From assembly GCF_014170375.1 (NCBI RefSeq), contig NZ_LZZW01000018.1, positions 186,001-250,000 of the forward strand: a stretch of DNA of 64,000 nt, in the 5' to 3' direction. Shown piece after piece: positions 35,674 to 44,255 of the stretch. The position numbers were made by a program, and so were the translations under genes. The number at the start of each line of letters is the position of its first letter. The first letter of the stretch is position 1. This DNA comes from Variovorax sp. UMC13 (GTDB lineage: Bacteria > Pseudomonadota > Gammaproteobacteria > Burkholderiales > Burkholderiaceae_C). The notes beneath the pieces are model-generated. The model ran no database searches. It was not told where the DNA came from and saw only the letters and a list, made by a program, of their open reading frames with translations.

Positions 35674-37236
35674 ATGAAGCTCTACCTGACGCAGGCCCTG
35701 CACCGCGCGGTGCAACTCCGTCCCGAGGCCACGGCCACGCTGTTCCAGGGCCGCAGCCGCACGTACGGCGAACTGGGCCACCGCGTGGCCCGCCTGGCCG
35801 GCGCGCTGCAGCGCCTGGGCCTGCAGCCCGGCGACCGCGTGGGCATGCTCGCGCTCAACTCGGACCGCACGCTCGAGTACTACCTGGCCGTGTGGTGGGC
35901 CGGCGGCGTGGTCAACCCGGTCAACACGCGCTGGAGCGCGGCCGAGATGGTGCATTCGCTCGACGACTGCGGCACCGCGATCCTGTGCGTCGACGACGCC
36001 TTCGTGCCGGTGCTCGGCAGCTTGCGCGCGCAGTCGAAGGCGCTGACGACCTGCATCTACATGGGCGAGGGCACCGCGCCCGAAGGCCTGCACGACTGGG
36101 AAACCCTGCTGCGCGAGAGCGAGCCCGTGCCCGACGCGCTGCGCAACGGCGAGGACCTGGCGGGCGTGTTCTACACCGGCGGCACCACCGGCCGGCCCAA
36201 GGGCGTGATGCTGAGCCATTCGGCGCTGGCGCTGAACTCGCAGATCTCGCTGCTGGGCGCCTACTTCGACGAGCGCGCGCGCCTGCTGCAGGTGGCGCCG
36301 CTGTTCCACCTGGCCGGGCTGTCCTTCCTGCTGCGCGGCGTGGTCGCGGGCTGCACCCAGGTCATCGTGCCGGGCTTCTCGGTCGATGCCATGCTGGCCG
36401 CCATCGCGCGCGACCGCAGCTCGCACCTGATGGCCGTGCCCGCGATGCTGCAGGTGCTGGTGGACGACCCGCGCACCGCCCAGGCCGACCTGTCGAGCGT
36501 GCAGTTCGTGGGCTACGGCGCCTCGCCGATCACCGAGGCGCTGCTCGAACGCGCCTTCGCGATGTTCCCGCAGGCCGAGTTCGCGCAGGGCTACGGCATG
36601 ACCGAACTCTCGGCCGGCGTGAGCTACCTCACGAGCCGCTACCACACGCCCGAGGGCCGCAAGCTGGGCAAGCTGTCGTCGGCGGGCCAGGCGCTCGCGG
36701 GCGTCGACCTGCGCATCGGCGACGCCGACGGCCGCGAGCTGCCGCGCGGCGAGGTTGGCGAATTGATGGTGCGCAGCCCCTGCGTGATGCAGGGCTACTG
36801 GAACCTGCCCGCGCAGACCGCCGCCGCGCTGCGTGAGGGCTGGATGCACACCGGCGACGCCGGCCGCATGGATGCGCAGGGTTTCGTCTTCATCGTCGAC
36901 CGCTTCAAGGACATGATCGTGAGCGGCGGCGAGAACGTCTACTGCGCCGAGGTCGAGGGCGCGCTCGCGGGCCACCCCGGCGTGGCCGCGGTGGCGGTGA
37001 TCGGCGTGCCCAGCGCGACCTGGGGCGAGGGCGTGCACGCGGTGGTGGTGCGCAAGCCGGGCGCCAGCGCCGATGCCGAGGCGCTGATCGCCCACTGCCG
37101 CACGCTGATCGCGGGCTACAAATGCCCGCGCAGCATCGAGTTCGTCGATGCGCTGCCGATCTCGGGCGCGGGCAAGGTCATGAAGTACAAGCTGCGCGAG
37201 CCACATTGGGCCGGGCACGACCGGCGAGTCGGCTGA
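35674..37236 (+). CDS. AMP-forming acyl-CoA synthetase (first of tandem pair)
   Basis: A 520-residue adenylate-forming enzyme that activates a carboxylic acid with ATP and CoA. The P-loop motif YTGGTTGRPKGVMLSH (near residue 170), the GYGMTELS motif and the hinge DRFKDMIVSGGENVYCAEVE are intact, and the catalytic lysine is seen in SGAGKVMKYKL. Length is normal. It lies 12 bp after the racemase-like gene. It is closely related to the next gene, so the pair may activate two related acids or stereoisomers. Confidence 0.92.
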   Translation: MKLYLTQALHRAVQLRPEATATLFQGRSRTYGELGHRVARLAGALQRLGLQPGDRVGMLALNSDRTLEYYLAVWWAGGVVNPVNTRWSAAEMVHSLDDCGTAILCVDDAFVPVLGSLRAQSKALTTCIYMGEGTAPEGLHDWETLLRESEPVPDALRNGEDLAGVFYTGGTTGRPKGVMLSHSALALNSQISLLGAYFDERARLLQVAPLFHLAGLSFLLRGVVAGCTQVIVPGFSVDAMLAAIARDRSSHLMAVPAMLQVLVDDPRTAQADLSSVQFVGYGASPITEALLERAFAMFPQAEFAQGYGMTELSAGVSYLTSRYHTPEGRKLGKLSSAGQALAGVDLRIGDADGRELPRGEVGELMVRSPCVMQGYWNLPAQTAAALREGWMHTGDAGRMDAQGFVFIVDRFKDMIVSGGENVYCAEVEGALAGHPGVAAVAVIGVPSATWGEGVHAVVVRKPGASADAEALIAHCRTLIAGYKCPRSIEFVDALPISGAGKVMKYKLREPHWAGHDRRVG

Positions 37237-37275
37237 CGCACCCATAGAAACACAACAAAAGAGGAGACAAGCGAC

Positions 37276-38835
37276 ATGATCCTGACCCAACCCCTGCACA
37301 AGGGCCGGCGCGAGAAGCCCGAAGCCATGGCCGTGGTCTTCGGCGAGCACCGGTTGAGCTTCGGCCGTTTCACCGACCGCGTGGCCCGCCTGGGCGCCGC
37401 GTTGCGCGCGCTCGGCATGGGGCCGGGCGAGCGCGTCGGCATGATGAGCTTCAACTCGCACCGCTTCGTCGAGTTCTTCTTCGGCACCTGGTGGGGCGGC
37501 GGCGTGATCAACCCGGTCAACATCCGCTGGAATCCCAAGGAAGTCGCGTACTCGCTCGACGACTGCGACACCCGCATCCTGCTGGTCGACGACGCCTTCG
37601 CGCCGCTGGCGGCCGAGCTGCGCGCGCTGTCGAGCTCGCTGCGCACCGTGGTCTATTGCGGCGACGGCCCTGTGCCCGCGGGCATGCTGGGCTACGAGGC
37701 GCTGCTCGAGAAGAGCGCGCCCTGCGAGGACGCGCCGCACAGCGCCGACGAGCTGGCCGCCATCATGTACACCGGCGGCACCACCGGCCGGCCCAAGGGC
37801 GTGATGCTCACGCACGGCAACCTCTACATCGACGCGCTGGGCTCGATCGCGGCGCTGCCGCGCACGGCGCAGAAGCCCGCGATCGTGATCACCACGCCCA
37901 TGTTCCACGTGGCCGGCTGCGGCCTGTCGATCCAGGCGATGCTGCGGCTCGCGCCCCAGCACGTGCTGCCGATGTTCGACGAGGTGGGCATCCTGCAGGC
38001 CATCGAGTCGGCCCGCGCGACCGAGACCTTCCTGGTGCCGACCATGATCAAGCGGCTGATCGAGCATCCGCGTTTTGCCGAGTTCGACCTGTCGAGCCTG
38101 GACCTGATGCTCTACGGCGCCGCGCCCATCGACGTGCCGCTGCTCGAGAAGGCCATGCTCGCATTGCCGCGCGCGGGCTTCTCGCAGGCCTACGGCATGA
38201 CGGAGCTCTCGCCCACGGTGGCGGTGCTGCAGCCGCACTGCCACCTGCCGGGCCCCGACCGCGAACGCTTGTTGCGCTCGACCGGCACGCCGCTGCCCAT
38301 GGCCGAGATCCGCATCGTCGACGGCGAGGACGACGAGGTGCCCACCGGCCAGGTCGGCGAGATCGTGGCGCGCGGGCCGATGGTCATGCGCGGCTACTGG
38401 AACAAGCCGAAGGAAACCGAGGAGGCGCTGCGCGGCGGCTGGATGCACACCGGCGACGGCGGCTATGTGGATGCGCACGGCTTCCTGTTCGTGGTCGATC
38501 GCATCAAGGACATGATCGTGAGCGGCGGCGAGAACGTCTACTCGGCCGAGGTCGAGAACGCCATCGCGCAATTGCCCCAGGTGCTGATGTCGGCCGTGAT
38601 CGGCGTGCCCGACGACAAGTGGGGCGAGCGGGTGCACGCGGTGGTGGTGCTGCGCCCGGGCGCGACGCTCGAGGCGGATGCGCTGATCGCCCATTGCCGC
38701 AGCCAGATCGCGGGCTACAAGTCGCCGCGCAGCGTGGAGTTCCGCGATGCGCTGCCGCTGTCGGCCGCCGGAAAGCTACAGAAATTCCAGTTGCGCGAGC
38801 CCTTCTGGGCCGGCCGCGAGCGCCGCGTCGCGTGA
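37276..38835 (+). CDS. AMP-forming acyl-CoA synthetase (second of tandem pair)
   Basis: A 519-residue homologue of the preceding gene, with P-loop YTGGTTGRPKGVMLTH, YGMTELSPTVAVL, DRIKDMIVSGGENVYSAEVE and C-terminal lysine in SAAGKLQKFQL. The two proteins align over their whole length but differ in the acyl-pocket segments. A GAGGAGA ribosome site precedes it. Retention of two intact copies suggests different acid specificities; gene duplication in the operon is the likely origin. Confidence 0.92.
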   Translation: MILTQPLHKGRREKPEAMAVVFGEHRLSFGRFTDRVARLGAALRALGMGPGERVGMMSFNSHRFVEFFFGTWWGGGVINPVNIRWNPKEVAYSLDDCDTRILLVDDAFAPLAAELRALSSSLRTVVYCGDGPVPAGMLGYEALLEKSAPCEDAPHSADELAAIMYTGGTTGRPKGVMLTHGNLYIDALGSIAALPRTAQKPAIVITTPMFHVAGCGLSIQAMLRLAPQHVLPMFDEVGILQAIESARATETFLVPTMIKRLIEHPRFAEFDLSSLDLMLYGAAPIDVPLLEKAMLALPRAGFSQAYGMTELSPTVAVLQPHCHLPGPDRERLLRSTGTPLPMAEIRIVDGEDDEVPTGQVGEIVARGPMVMRGYWNKPKETEEALRGGWMHTGDGGYVDAHGFLFVVDRIKDMIVSGGENVYSAEVENAIAQLPQVLMSAVIGVPDDKWGERVHAVVVLRPGATLEADALIAHCRSQIAGYKSPRSVEFRDALPLSAAGKLQKFQLREPFWAGRERRVA

Positions 38836-38865
38836 ACTGAACCACTCAGAAAACAAGGAAAAGAC

Positions 38866-40014
38866 ATGCCCATCGACTTCCGCCGCTCCTGGAGCGACGA
38901 GGACCTGGAGCTCTACCGCGACAACGTGGTGCGCTTCATCGACACCGAGATGCTCCCGCACGACGAAGCCGCGCGCAAGCGCGGCCACGTCGGCCACGAG
39001 ATCTGGCGCAAGGCCGGCGCGCTGGGCCTGCTGTGCGCGGACATCCCCGAGCAGTACGGCGGCGGCGGCGGCGACTTCCGCCACGAGGCGGTGTTCTACG
39101 AGGAGATGTCGCGCCGCGGCCTGACCGGCATGAGCACCTCGGTGCACGCCATCGTCGCGCACTACTTCCTCAACCACGGCACCGAGGCGCAGAAGCAGAA
39201 GTACCTGCCGCGCATGGCGCGCGGCGAGTTGGTCGGCGCCATCGCCATGACCGAGCCCGGTGCGGGTTCCGACCTGCAGGGCATCCGCACGCGCGCGCAG
39301 AAGGACGGCGAGGGCTACCTCATCAACGGCTCGAAGACCTTCATCACCAACGGCTTCCTGGCCGGTGTGGTGCTGGTGGTGGTCAAGACCGACCCGAGCC
39401 AGGGCGCCAAGGGCACCTCGATCCTGATCGTCGAGACCGAGGGCTGCAAGGGCTACCGCGTGGGCCGCGTGCTCGACAAGATCGGCATGAAGGCGCAGGA
39501 CACCTCCGAGCTCTTCTTCGACGACGTGCGCGTGCCGGCCGAGGCGCTGCTGGGCGGCACCGAAGGGCAGGGCTTCTTCCAGCTCATGGGCGACCTGCCC
39601 TACGAGCGCACCATCATCGGCGTGACCGCGCTGGCGACGATGGAAGGCGCCTTCCAGGCCACGCTCGACTACGTGCGCGAGCGCAAGGCCTTCGGCAAGC
39701 CGATCGCCGAGTTCCAGAACACCAAGTTCAAGCTGGCCGAGATCGCGACCCAGATCAAGGTCGGCCGGGCCTTCATCGACCGCTGCGTGGAAGACCTGGT
39801 GGCCGGCAAACTCGACACCGCCACCGCCTCGATGGCCAAGCTCTGGGGTTCCGAGACCCAGGGCCGGGTGGTCGACGAATGCCTGCAGCTGTTCGGTGGC
39901 TACGGCTTCATGAACGAGTACATGGTCGCGCGCATGTACGCCGACGGGCGCATCCAGCGCATCTACGGCGGCACCAACGAGATCATGAAAGAGGTGATCT
40001 CCCGTGCGCTGTGA
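38866..40014 (+). CDS. Acyl-CoA dehydrogenase (long/branched-chain type)
   Basis: A 382-residue FAD-dependent acyl-CoA dehydrogenase. AIAMTEPGAGSDLQGIRT and FITNGFLAGVV bind flavin; YVRERKAFGKPIAEFQN and FGGYGFMNEYMVARMYADGR are C-terminal landmarks. The usual catalytic Glu of YEGT is replaced (IYGGTNEI), while a Glu occurs in ATMEGAFQ, matching the alternative base position used by long-chain and isovaleryl-type enzymes. That fits a branched or bulky acyl chain and the racemase-like gene upstream. AAGGAA ribosome site. Confidence 0.9.
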   Translation: MPIDFRRSWSDEDLELYRDNVVRFIDTEMLPHDEAARKRGHVGHEIWRKAGALGLLCADIPEQYGGGGGDFRHEAVFYEEMSRRGLTGMSTSVHAIVAHYFLNHGTEAQKQKYLPRMARGELVGAIAMTEPGAGSDLQGIRTRAQKDGEGYLINGSKTFITNGFLAGVVLVVVKTDPSQGAKGTSILIVETEGCKGYRVGRVLDKIGMKAQDTSELFFDDVRVPAEALLGGTEGQGFFQLMGDLPYERTIIGVTALATMEGAFQATLDYVRERKAFGKPIAEFQNTKFKLAEIATQIKVGRAFIDRCVEDLVAGKLDTATASMAKLWGSETQGRVVDECLQLFGGYGFMNEYMVARMYADGRIQRIYGGTNEIMKEVISRAL

Positions 40015-40038
40015 CACCGTGATGCGGGAGCTGCTGCG

Positions 40039-40830
40039 ATGAGCGTGCTCGAACTGCGCGAGGAGGGCGGCATCGCCTGGCTCACGATGAACCGGCCCGA
40101 GCGGCTCAACGCGATGAACCCGGAACTGGTCCAGGCGCTGCGCGACTACTTCGAGGGCCTGAACGCCCGCAGCAGCGCGCGCGTGGTCGTGCTGCAGGGC
40201 GCGGGCCGTGCCTTCTGCGCCGGGCTCGACCTCAAGGAGCAGGTGGGCGGTCCCGAGAAGCCCTCGGTGCCGGAGGTGCTCGACCAGCAGAAGAGCATCC
40301 GCGACATCATGCTGGCGATGCGCCGCTGCCCGCAGCCCATCGTGAGCGTGGTGCAGGGCTCGGCCAGCGGCGGCGGCTTCGCGCTGGCCCTGGCCTCCGA
40401 CGTGCGGCTGGCCACGCCCGAGGCGCGCATGAACGCGGCCTTCATCCGCATCGGCCTGTCGGCCTGCGACGTGGGCGTGAGCTATTTCCTGCCGCGCATG
40501 GTGGGCAGCTCGGTCGCGGCCGAGTACCTGCTCACCGGCCGCATCATGGACGCGCAGCGCGCCTATGCGCTGGGCCTGGTGAGCCGTGTCGCGCCGCTGG
40601 CCGAACTGCAGGCCGAGGCGCAGGCGCTGGCCGAGGACATGCTGCATGCCACGCCGCTGGCGCTGCGCCTGACCAAGGACGCGCTCAACTTCGCGATCGA
40701 TGCGCCCAGCATGGAGGCGGTGATCGCGATGGAAGACCGCAACCAGGTGCTGTGCACCCAGACCGCCGATTTCCGCGAAGGCATGCAGGCCTTTCTCGAG
40801 AAACGCGCACCGAACTACGCCGGTCGTTGA
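40039..40830 (+). CDS. Crotonase-family protein lacking the usual catalytic glutamates
   Basis: A 263-residue enoyl-CoA hydratase/isomerase-fold protein. It has the oxyanion motifs FCAGLDLKEQ and ASGGGFALALASDVRLAT, but Ala/Asn replace the catalytic glutamates (FALALASD, NAAFIRIGLSACD). It resembles the crotonase at 21122-21946, including G(I/V)SY(F/H)LPR. It may isomerise or hydrate an unusual branched acyl-CoA. It follows the dehydrogenase by 24 bp. Confidence 0.86.
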   Translation: MSVLELREEGGIAWLTMNRPERLNAMNPELVQALRDYFEGLNARSSARVVVLQGAGRAFCAGLDLKEQVGGPEKPSVPEVLDQQKSIRDIMLAMRRCPQPIVSVVQGSASGGGFALALASDVRLATPEARMNAAFIRIGLSACDVGVSYFLPRMVGSSVAAEYLLTGRIMDAQRAYALGLVSRVAPLAELQAEAQALAEDMLHATPLALRLTKDALNFAIDAPSMEAVIAMEDRNQVLCTQTADFREGMQAFLEKRAPNYAGR

Positions 40831-40851
40831 ACGGCCCAAGGATGGAATGAC

Positions 40852-41748
40852 ATGACCCTCGACGACCTGATGTACAAGCCCGGCCTGCTGGCCGGCAAGC
40901 GCTACCTCGTGACCGGTGGCGGCAGCGGCCTGGGCCGCGTGATGAGCGAGGCGCTGCTGCTGCTGGGCGCCGAGGTCTACATCTGCGGCCGGCGCGAGCC
41001 CCTGCTCGAACAGACCGCGGCCGAACTCATGGCCGCGCACGGCGGTCGCGTGATCCCCAAGGCCTGCGACATCCGCCACGAGGCGCAGATCGGCACGATG
41101 CTCGACGAGATCTGGGCCGACGGCGGCGCGCTCGACGGCCTGATCAACAACGCGGCCGGCAACTTCGTGAGCCGCACCGAGGACCTGTCGCCACGCGCCT
41201 TCGACGCCATCTCGAGCATCGTGTTCCGCGGCAGCTTCTGCATGACGCTGGACTGCGGCAAGCGCTGGCTGGCCGAGGGCAAGTCGGCCTCGGTGCTGTC
41301 GATCCTCACGACCTGGGTCTGGAACGGCTCGCCCTTCACCGTGCCCTCGGCGATGTCGAAGGCCGGCCTGCATGCGATGACGCAATCGCTGGCGGTCGAA
41401 TGGGCCGGCCGCGGCATCCGCTTCAACGCGATCGCGCCGGGCCTGTTCCCGACCGAGGGCATGAGTGCGCGCCTGAATCCCGGCGGCGGCGAGCACAAGG
41501 CCGACCGCAACCCCATGGACCGCAACGGCCGCATGCCCGAACTGGCCAACCTCGCGGCCTTCCTCATGGGCCCGGGCTCCGAATACGTCAACGGCCAGAC
41601 CATCGCCATCGACGGCGGCCAGTACCAGGCCACGGGCGGCAATTTCTCGCGCATGGCCGAATGGACCGACGGCGATTGGCAGCGTGCGCGCGAGAATATC
41701 GCCGAACGTGACGCCAAGGACCGGAGACAACGCCATGCCAACGACTGA
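40852..41748 (+). CDS. Short-chain dehydrogenase of the 2,4-dienoyl-CoA reductase type
   Basis: A 298-residue SDR. The cofactor loop TGGGSGLGR (residues 22-30) and NNAAGNF (about 102) are clear. The catalytic Tyr of the YxxxK motif is replaced (PSAMSKAGLHAMTQSL keeps only the Lys), as in peroxisomal-type 2,4-dienoyl-CoA and trans-2-enoyl-CoA reductases. It may reduce a double bond in an acyl-CoA intermediate, letting beta-oxidation proceed past an unsaturation. Its 3' end overlaps the next crotonase gene by 14 bp. Confidence 0.87.
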   Translation: MTLDDLMYKPGLLAGKRYLVTGGGSGLGRVMSEALLLLGAEVYICGRREPLLEQTAAELMAAHGGRVIPKACDIRHEAQIGTMLDEIWADGGALDGLINNAAGNFVSRTEDLSPRAFDAISSIVFRGSFCMTLDCGKRWLAEGKSASVLSILTTWVWNGSPFTVPSAMSKAGLHAMTQSLAVEWAGRGIRFNAIAPGLFPTEGMSARLNPGGGEHKADRNPMDRNGRMPELANLAAFLMGPGSEYVNGQTIAIDGGQYQATGGNFSRMAEWTDGDWQRARENIAERDAKDRRQRHAND

Positions 41749-42565
41749 GACCCAGAGATTCCACGACCGCGTGCAACTGCAGCTGGACGGCGACGGCGTC
41801 GCCCAGCTGCGGCTGTCGCGCCCCGACAAGATGAACGCCATCGACGCCGGCATGTTCGCCGGCCTGGTGGCGGCCGCCGAGCACCTGGCTGGCGTCCGCG
41901 GCCTGCGCGCCGTGGTGCTGCACGGCGAGGGCCGGGCCTTCTGCGCCGGCCTCGACATGGCGAGCTTCGGCCGCATGAGCGAAGGCGGCGTGGTGGCCGA
42001 GGGCCTGACCGACCTGCTGGCGCGCACCCACGGCCTGGCCAACGCGCCGCAGCAGGTGGCCTGGGCCTGGCGCGAGCTGGCGGTGCCGGTGATCGCCGCG
42101 GTGCATGGCGTGGCCTTCGGCGGCGGCCTGCAGATCGCGCTGGGCGCCGATGTGCGTTATCTCGCGGCCGACACGCGGATGTCGGTGATGGAGATGCAGT
42201 GGGGCCTGGTGCCCGACATGGCCGGCATCCCGCTGATGCGCGAATTGCTGCGCGCCGACGTGGCACGCGAACTGGTGTTCAGCGCGCGCATCGTCGAGGC
42301 CGAGGAAGCCTGCCGCATCGGCCTGGGCACGCGCGTCTGCGCCGACCCGCTGGCCGAGGCGCTGGCCTTCGCGCGCGGCATCGCGGGCCGCAACCCCGAT
42401 GCGGTGCGCGGGGCCAAGCGCTTGCTCAACCAGTCGGCCGATGGCGATGCGGCTTCGCTGCTGATGGCCGAGTCGGTGGAGCAGGCCAAGCTCATCGGCA
42501 GCGCGAACCAGCGCGAGGCGGTCAAGGCGGCGATGGAGAAGCGGGCGCCGCGCTTCCAGGACTAG
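41735..42565 (+). CDS. Crotonase-family protein, divergent member
   Basis: A 276-residue enoyl-CoA hydratase/isomerase family protein. It has FCAGLDMASFGRM for the oxyanion hole and FGGGLQIALGADVRYLA in the core; the two classic glutamates are absent. A Met-rich strand (MSVMEMQWGLVPDMAG) replaces the usual one and is seen in a recognised subgroup of crotonases in acyl-CoA clusters. The start is 14 bp inside the reductase gene with a CGGAGAC site. It is the last gene of the racemase operon and tail-overlaps the convergent AraC-type gene. Confidence 0.87.
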   Translation: MPTTETQRFHDRVQLQLDGDGVAQLRLSRPDKMNAIDAGMFAGLVAAAEHLAGVRGLRAVVLHGEGRAFCAGLDMASFGRMSEGGVVAEGLTDLLARTHGLANAPQQVAWAWRELAVPVIAAVHGVAFGGGLQIALGADVRYLAADTRMSVMEMQWGLVPDMAGIPLMRELLRADVARELVFSARIVEAEEACRIGLGTRVCADPLAEALAFARGIAGRNPDAVRGAKRLLNQSADGDAASLLMAESVEQAKLIGSANQREAVKAAMEKRAPRFQD

Positions 42566-43329
42566 GCACGTTCCAGGAACGACGACGGCGCGCGCCCCAG
42601 CCGCTTGCGGAACATGGTCGAGAAGGCCCCCGGGCTGTCGTAGCCCAGCTCCAGCGCCACCGTGGTCACGGGCGTGCCCGAGGCCAGCCGCGACAGCGCG
42701 GCCAGCAGGCAGGCCTGCTGGCGCCATTCGCCGAAGGCCATGCCGGTCTGCTGCCGGAACAGGCGGCTGAAGCTGCGCTCGCTCTTGTGCAGCTGGCGCG
42801 CCCAGTCGCCGGGCGCGGCGTGGATCAGCGGCCGGTGCAGGAAGGCGATGCACAGTGCGGCCAGGCCCGGGTCGCGTGGCAGCGGCGCGAAGAAGGGCAG
42901 CGTCTCGGCGCGCGCCAGCTCGTGCAGCAGCAGCTGCATCAGCACGCCGTCGCGCGTGTGTTCCTGGTAGTCGGCCCGCGTGTCGGTGGCTTCCAGCAGC
43001 AGCTGGTGCAGCAGCGCCGAGACCTTGAGCACCGCGCACTGCGTGCCGGCGCGCGGCACCGCGGCCGGCTCGATGTAGAGGCTGCGCGTGCTCACGCCCA
43101 CCATGCGCACCCGGTGCGGCTGGCCGGCCGGAATCCAGACACCGCTGTAGGGTGGCACGACCCAGGCGCCGTCGTCGGTGCCCACCTCCATCAGGCCGGT
43201 CGCGCCGTAGAGGAACTGCGCGCGGCGGTGGCTGTGGGTCTCGAGCAGCACGCCTTTCGCATAGTCGGTGCCGATGGCCAGCACGGCTTGGGGCAGGGCG
43301 TCGACATCGGCGAGGGGCACGTTGCGCAA
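42562..43329 (-). CDS. AraC-family transcriptional regulator with cupin sensor
   Basis: A 255-residue AraC regulator. The first ~90 residues form a cupin-like ligand pocket (HSHRRAQFLYGATGLMEVG and VWIPAGQPHRV), and the C-terminal 100 residues a double helix-turn-helix (WARQLHKSERSFSRLFRQQT; LELGYDSPGAFSTMFRKRLG). It is convergent with the racemase operon and divergent from the TauE-type permease gene, which starts 104 bp away; the permease is the more natural target. Confidence 0.9.
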   Translation of the reverse strand: MRNVPLADVDALPQAVLAIGTDYAKGVLLETHSHRRAQFLYGATGLMEVGTDDGAWVVPPYSGVWIPAGQPHRVRMVGVSTRSLYIEPAAVPRAGTQCAVLKVSALLHQLLLEATDTRADYQEHTRDGVLMQLLLHELARAETLPFFAPLPRDPGLAALCIAFLHRPLIHAAPGDWARQLHKSERSFSRLFRQQTGMAFGEWRQQACLLAALSRLASGTPVTTVALELGYDSPGAFSTMFRKRLGRAPSSFLERA

Positions 43330-43432
43330 GGGTGGACGAGTTTGGCTGAACGGCGAACATTATTGGCGAATCGGCGCAGGCGGGCCGGGCGGCGGTTCCG
43401 GACACTCGGTCTCTTTAGCGAAGAGGTTGCCC

Positions 43433-44248
43433 GTGTCCTTCTATGTCCTGCTCGGCGCGTTCGGTCTTCTGGCCGGCGTCACCACCGTGTTGTTCGGCTT
43501 CGGCGGCGGTTTCGTCGTCGTGCCCTTGCTCTACCGGATGCTGCTGATGGCCAACGGCGAGCAGAGCGCGGTCGGCCGCTCGGCCATGCAGATCGCGGTC
43601 GCGACCTCGACCTGCGTGATGGTCTTCGGCGCCGCGCTGGCCACGCGCCGCCACCAGCGCGCGGGCACGCTCGATTGGGCCCAGGTGCGGCCGCTGCTCG
43701 CGCCCATCGCCGTGGGTGCGGCGCTCGGTGCGCTGGCCGCGAGCGCCGCGCAGGGCGAGTGGCTGCGCTGGGCCTTCGTGGGCTACCTGGTGCTGACCAT
43801 CCTCGACAGCGTGTTCCGCCCGGGCTTCCTCTCGCGCCGGCCCGCGCTGGCGCCCGCGCCCTCGGGGCTGGCGACCGCCGCATCGGGCCTGGGCATCGGC
43901 ACCGTGGCCGCCTTGCTGGGCGTGGGCGGCAGCGTGATGACCGTGCCGCTGATGCGCCGGCGCGGCGTGGCCATGACCCAGGCCACGGCGATGGCCAACC
44001 CGCTGTCGCTGCCGGTCGCGCTGGCGGGCGCCGCGACCTACGTCGCGCTGGGCTGGCATGCGAGCGCCTCGCTGGGCGCGGGCTACATCGGCCTGGTGGA
44101 CCTGCGCGCGCTGGCCGTGCTGGTCGCGGGCTCGTGGGGGGGCATCCGGCTGGCCGCGCCGCTGATCGGGCGCATTCCCGACGCGGTGCATGCCCGGGTC
44201 TACCTGGGCCTGCTCACGGCCGTGCTGCTGGCGATGGTGCTGCGCTGA
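43433..44248 (+). CDS. TauE/SafE-family (sulfite exporter-type) membrane permease
   Basis: A 271-residue membrane protein with about eight helices in two repeats, with TTVLFGFGGGFVVVPLLY in the first half and AALLGVGGSVMTVPLMRRRG in the second, both hallmarks of TauE/SafE. Members export sulfite, sulfoacetate or other organosulfur anions. I chose the GTG at 43433, since AAGAGG lies 7 nt upstream and the first helix follows directly; no suitable ATG exists. It is divergent from the AraC-type regulator and convergent with the LuxR-type regulator. Confidence 0.86.
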   Translation: MSFYVLLGAFGLLAGVTTVLFGFGGGFVVVPLLYRMLLMANGEQSAVGRSAMQIAVATSTCVMVFGAALATRRHQRAGTLDWAQVRPLLAPIAVGAALGALAASAAQGEWLRWAFVGYLVLTILDSVFRPGFLSRRPALAPAPSGLATAASGLGIGTVAALLGVGGSVMTVPLMRRRGVAMTQATAMANPLSLPVALAGAATYVALGWHASASLGAGYIGLVDLRALAVLVAGSWGGIRLAAPLIGRIPDAVHARVYLGLLTAVLLAMVLR

Positions 44249-44255
44249 AGAGACT

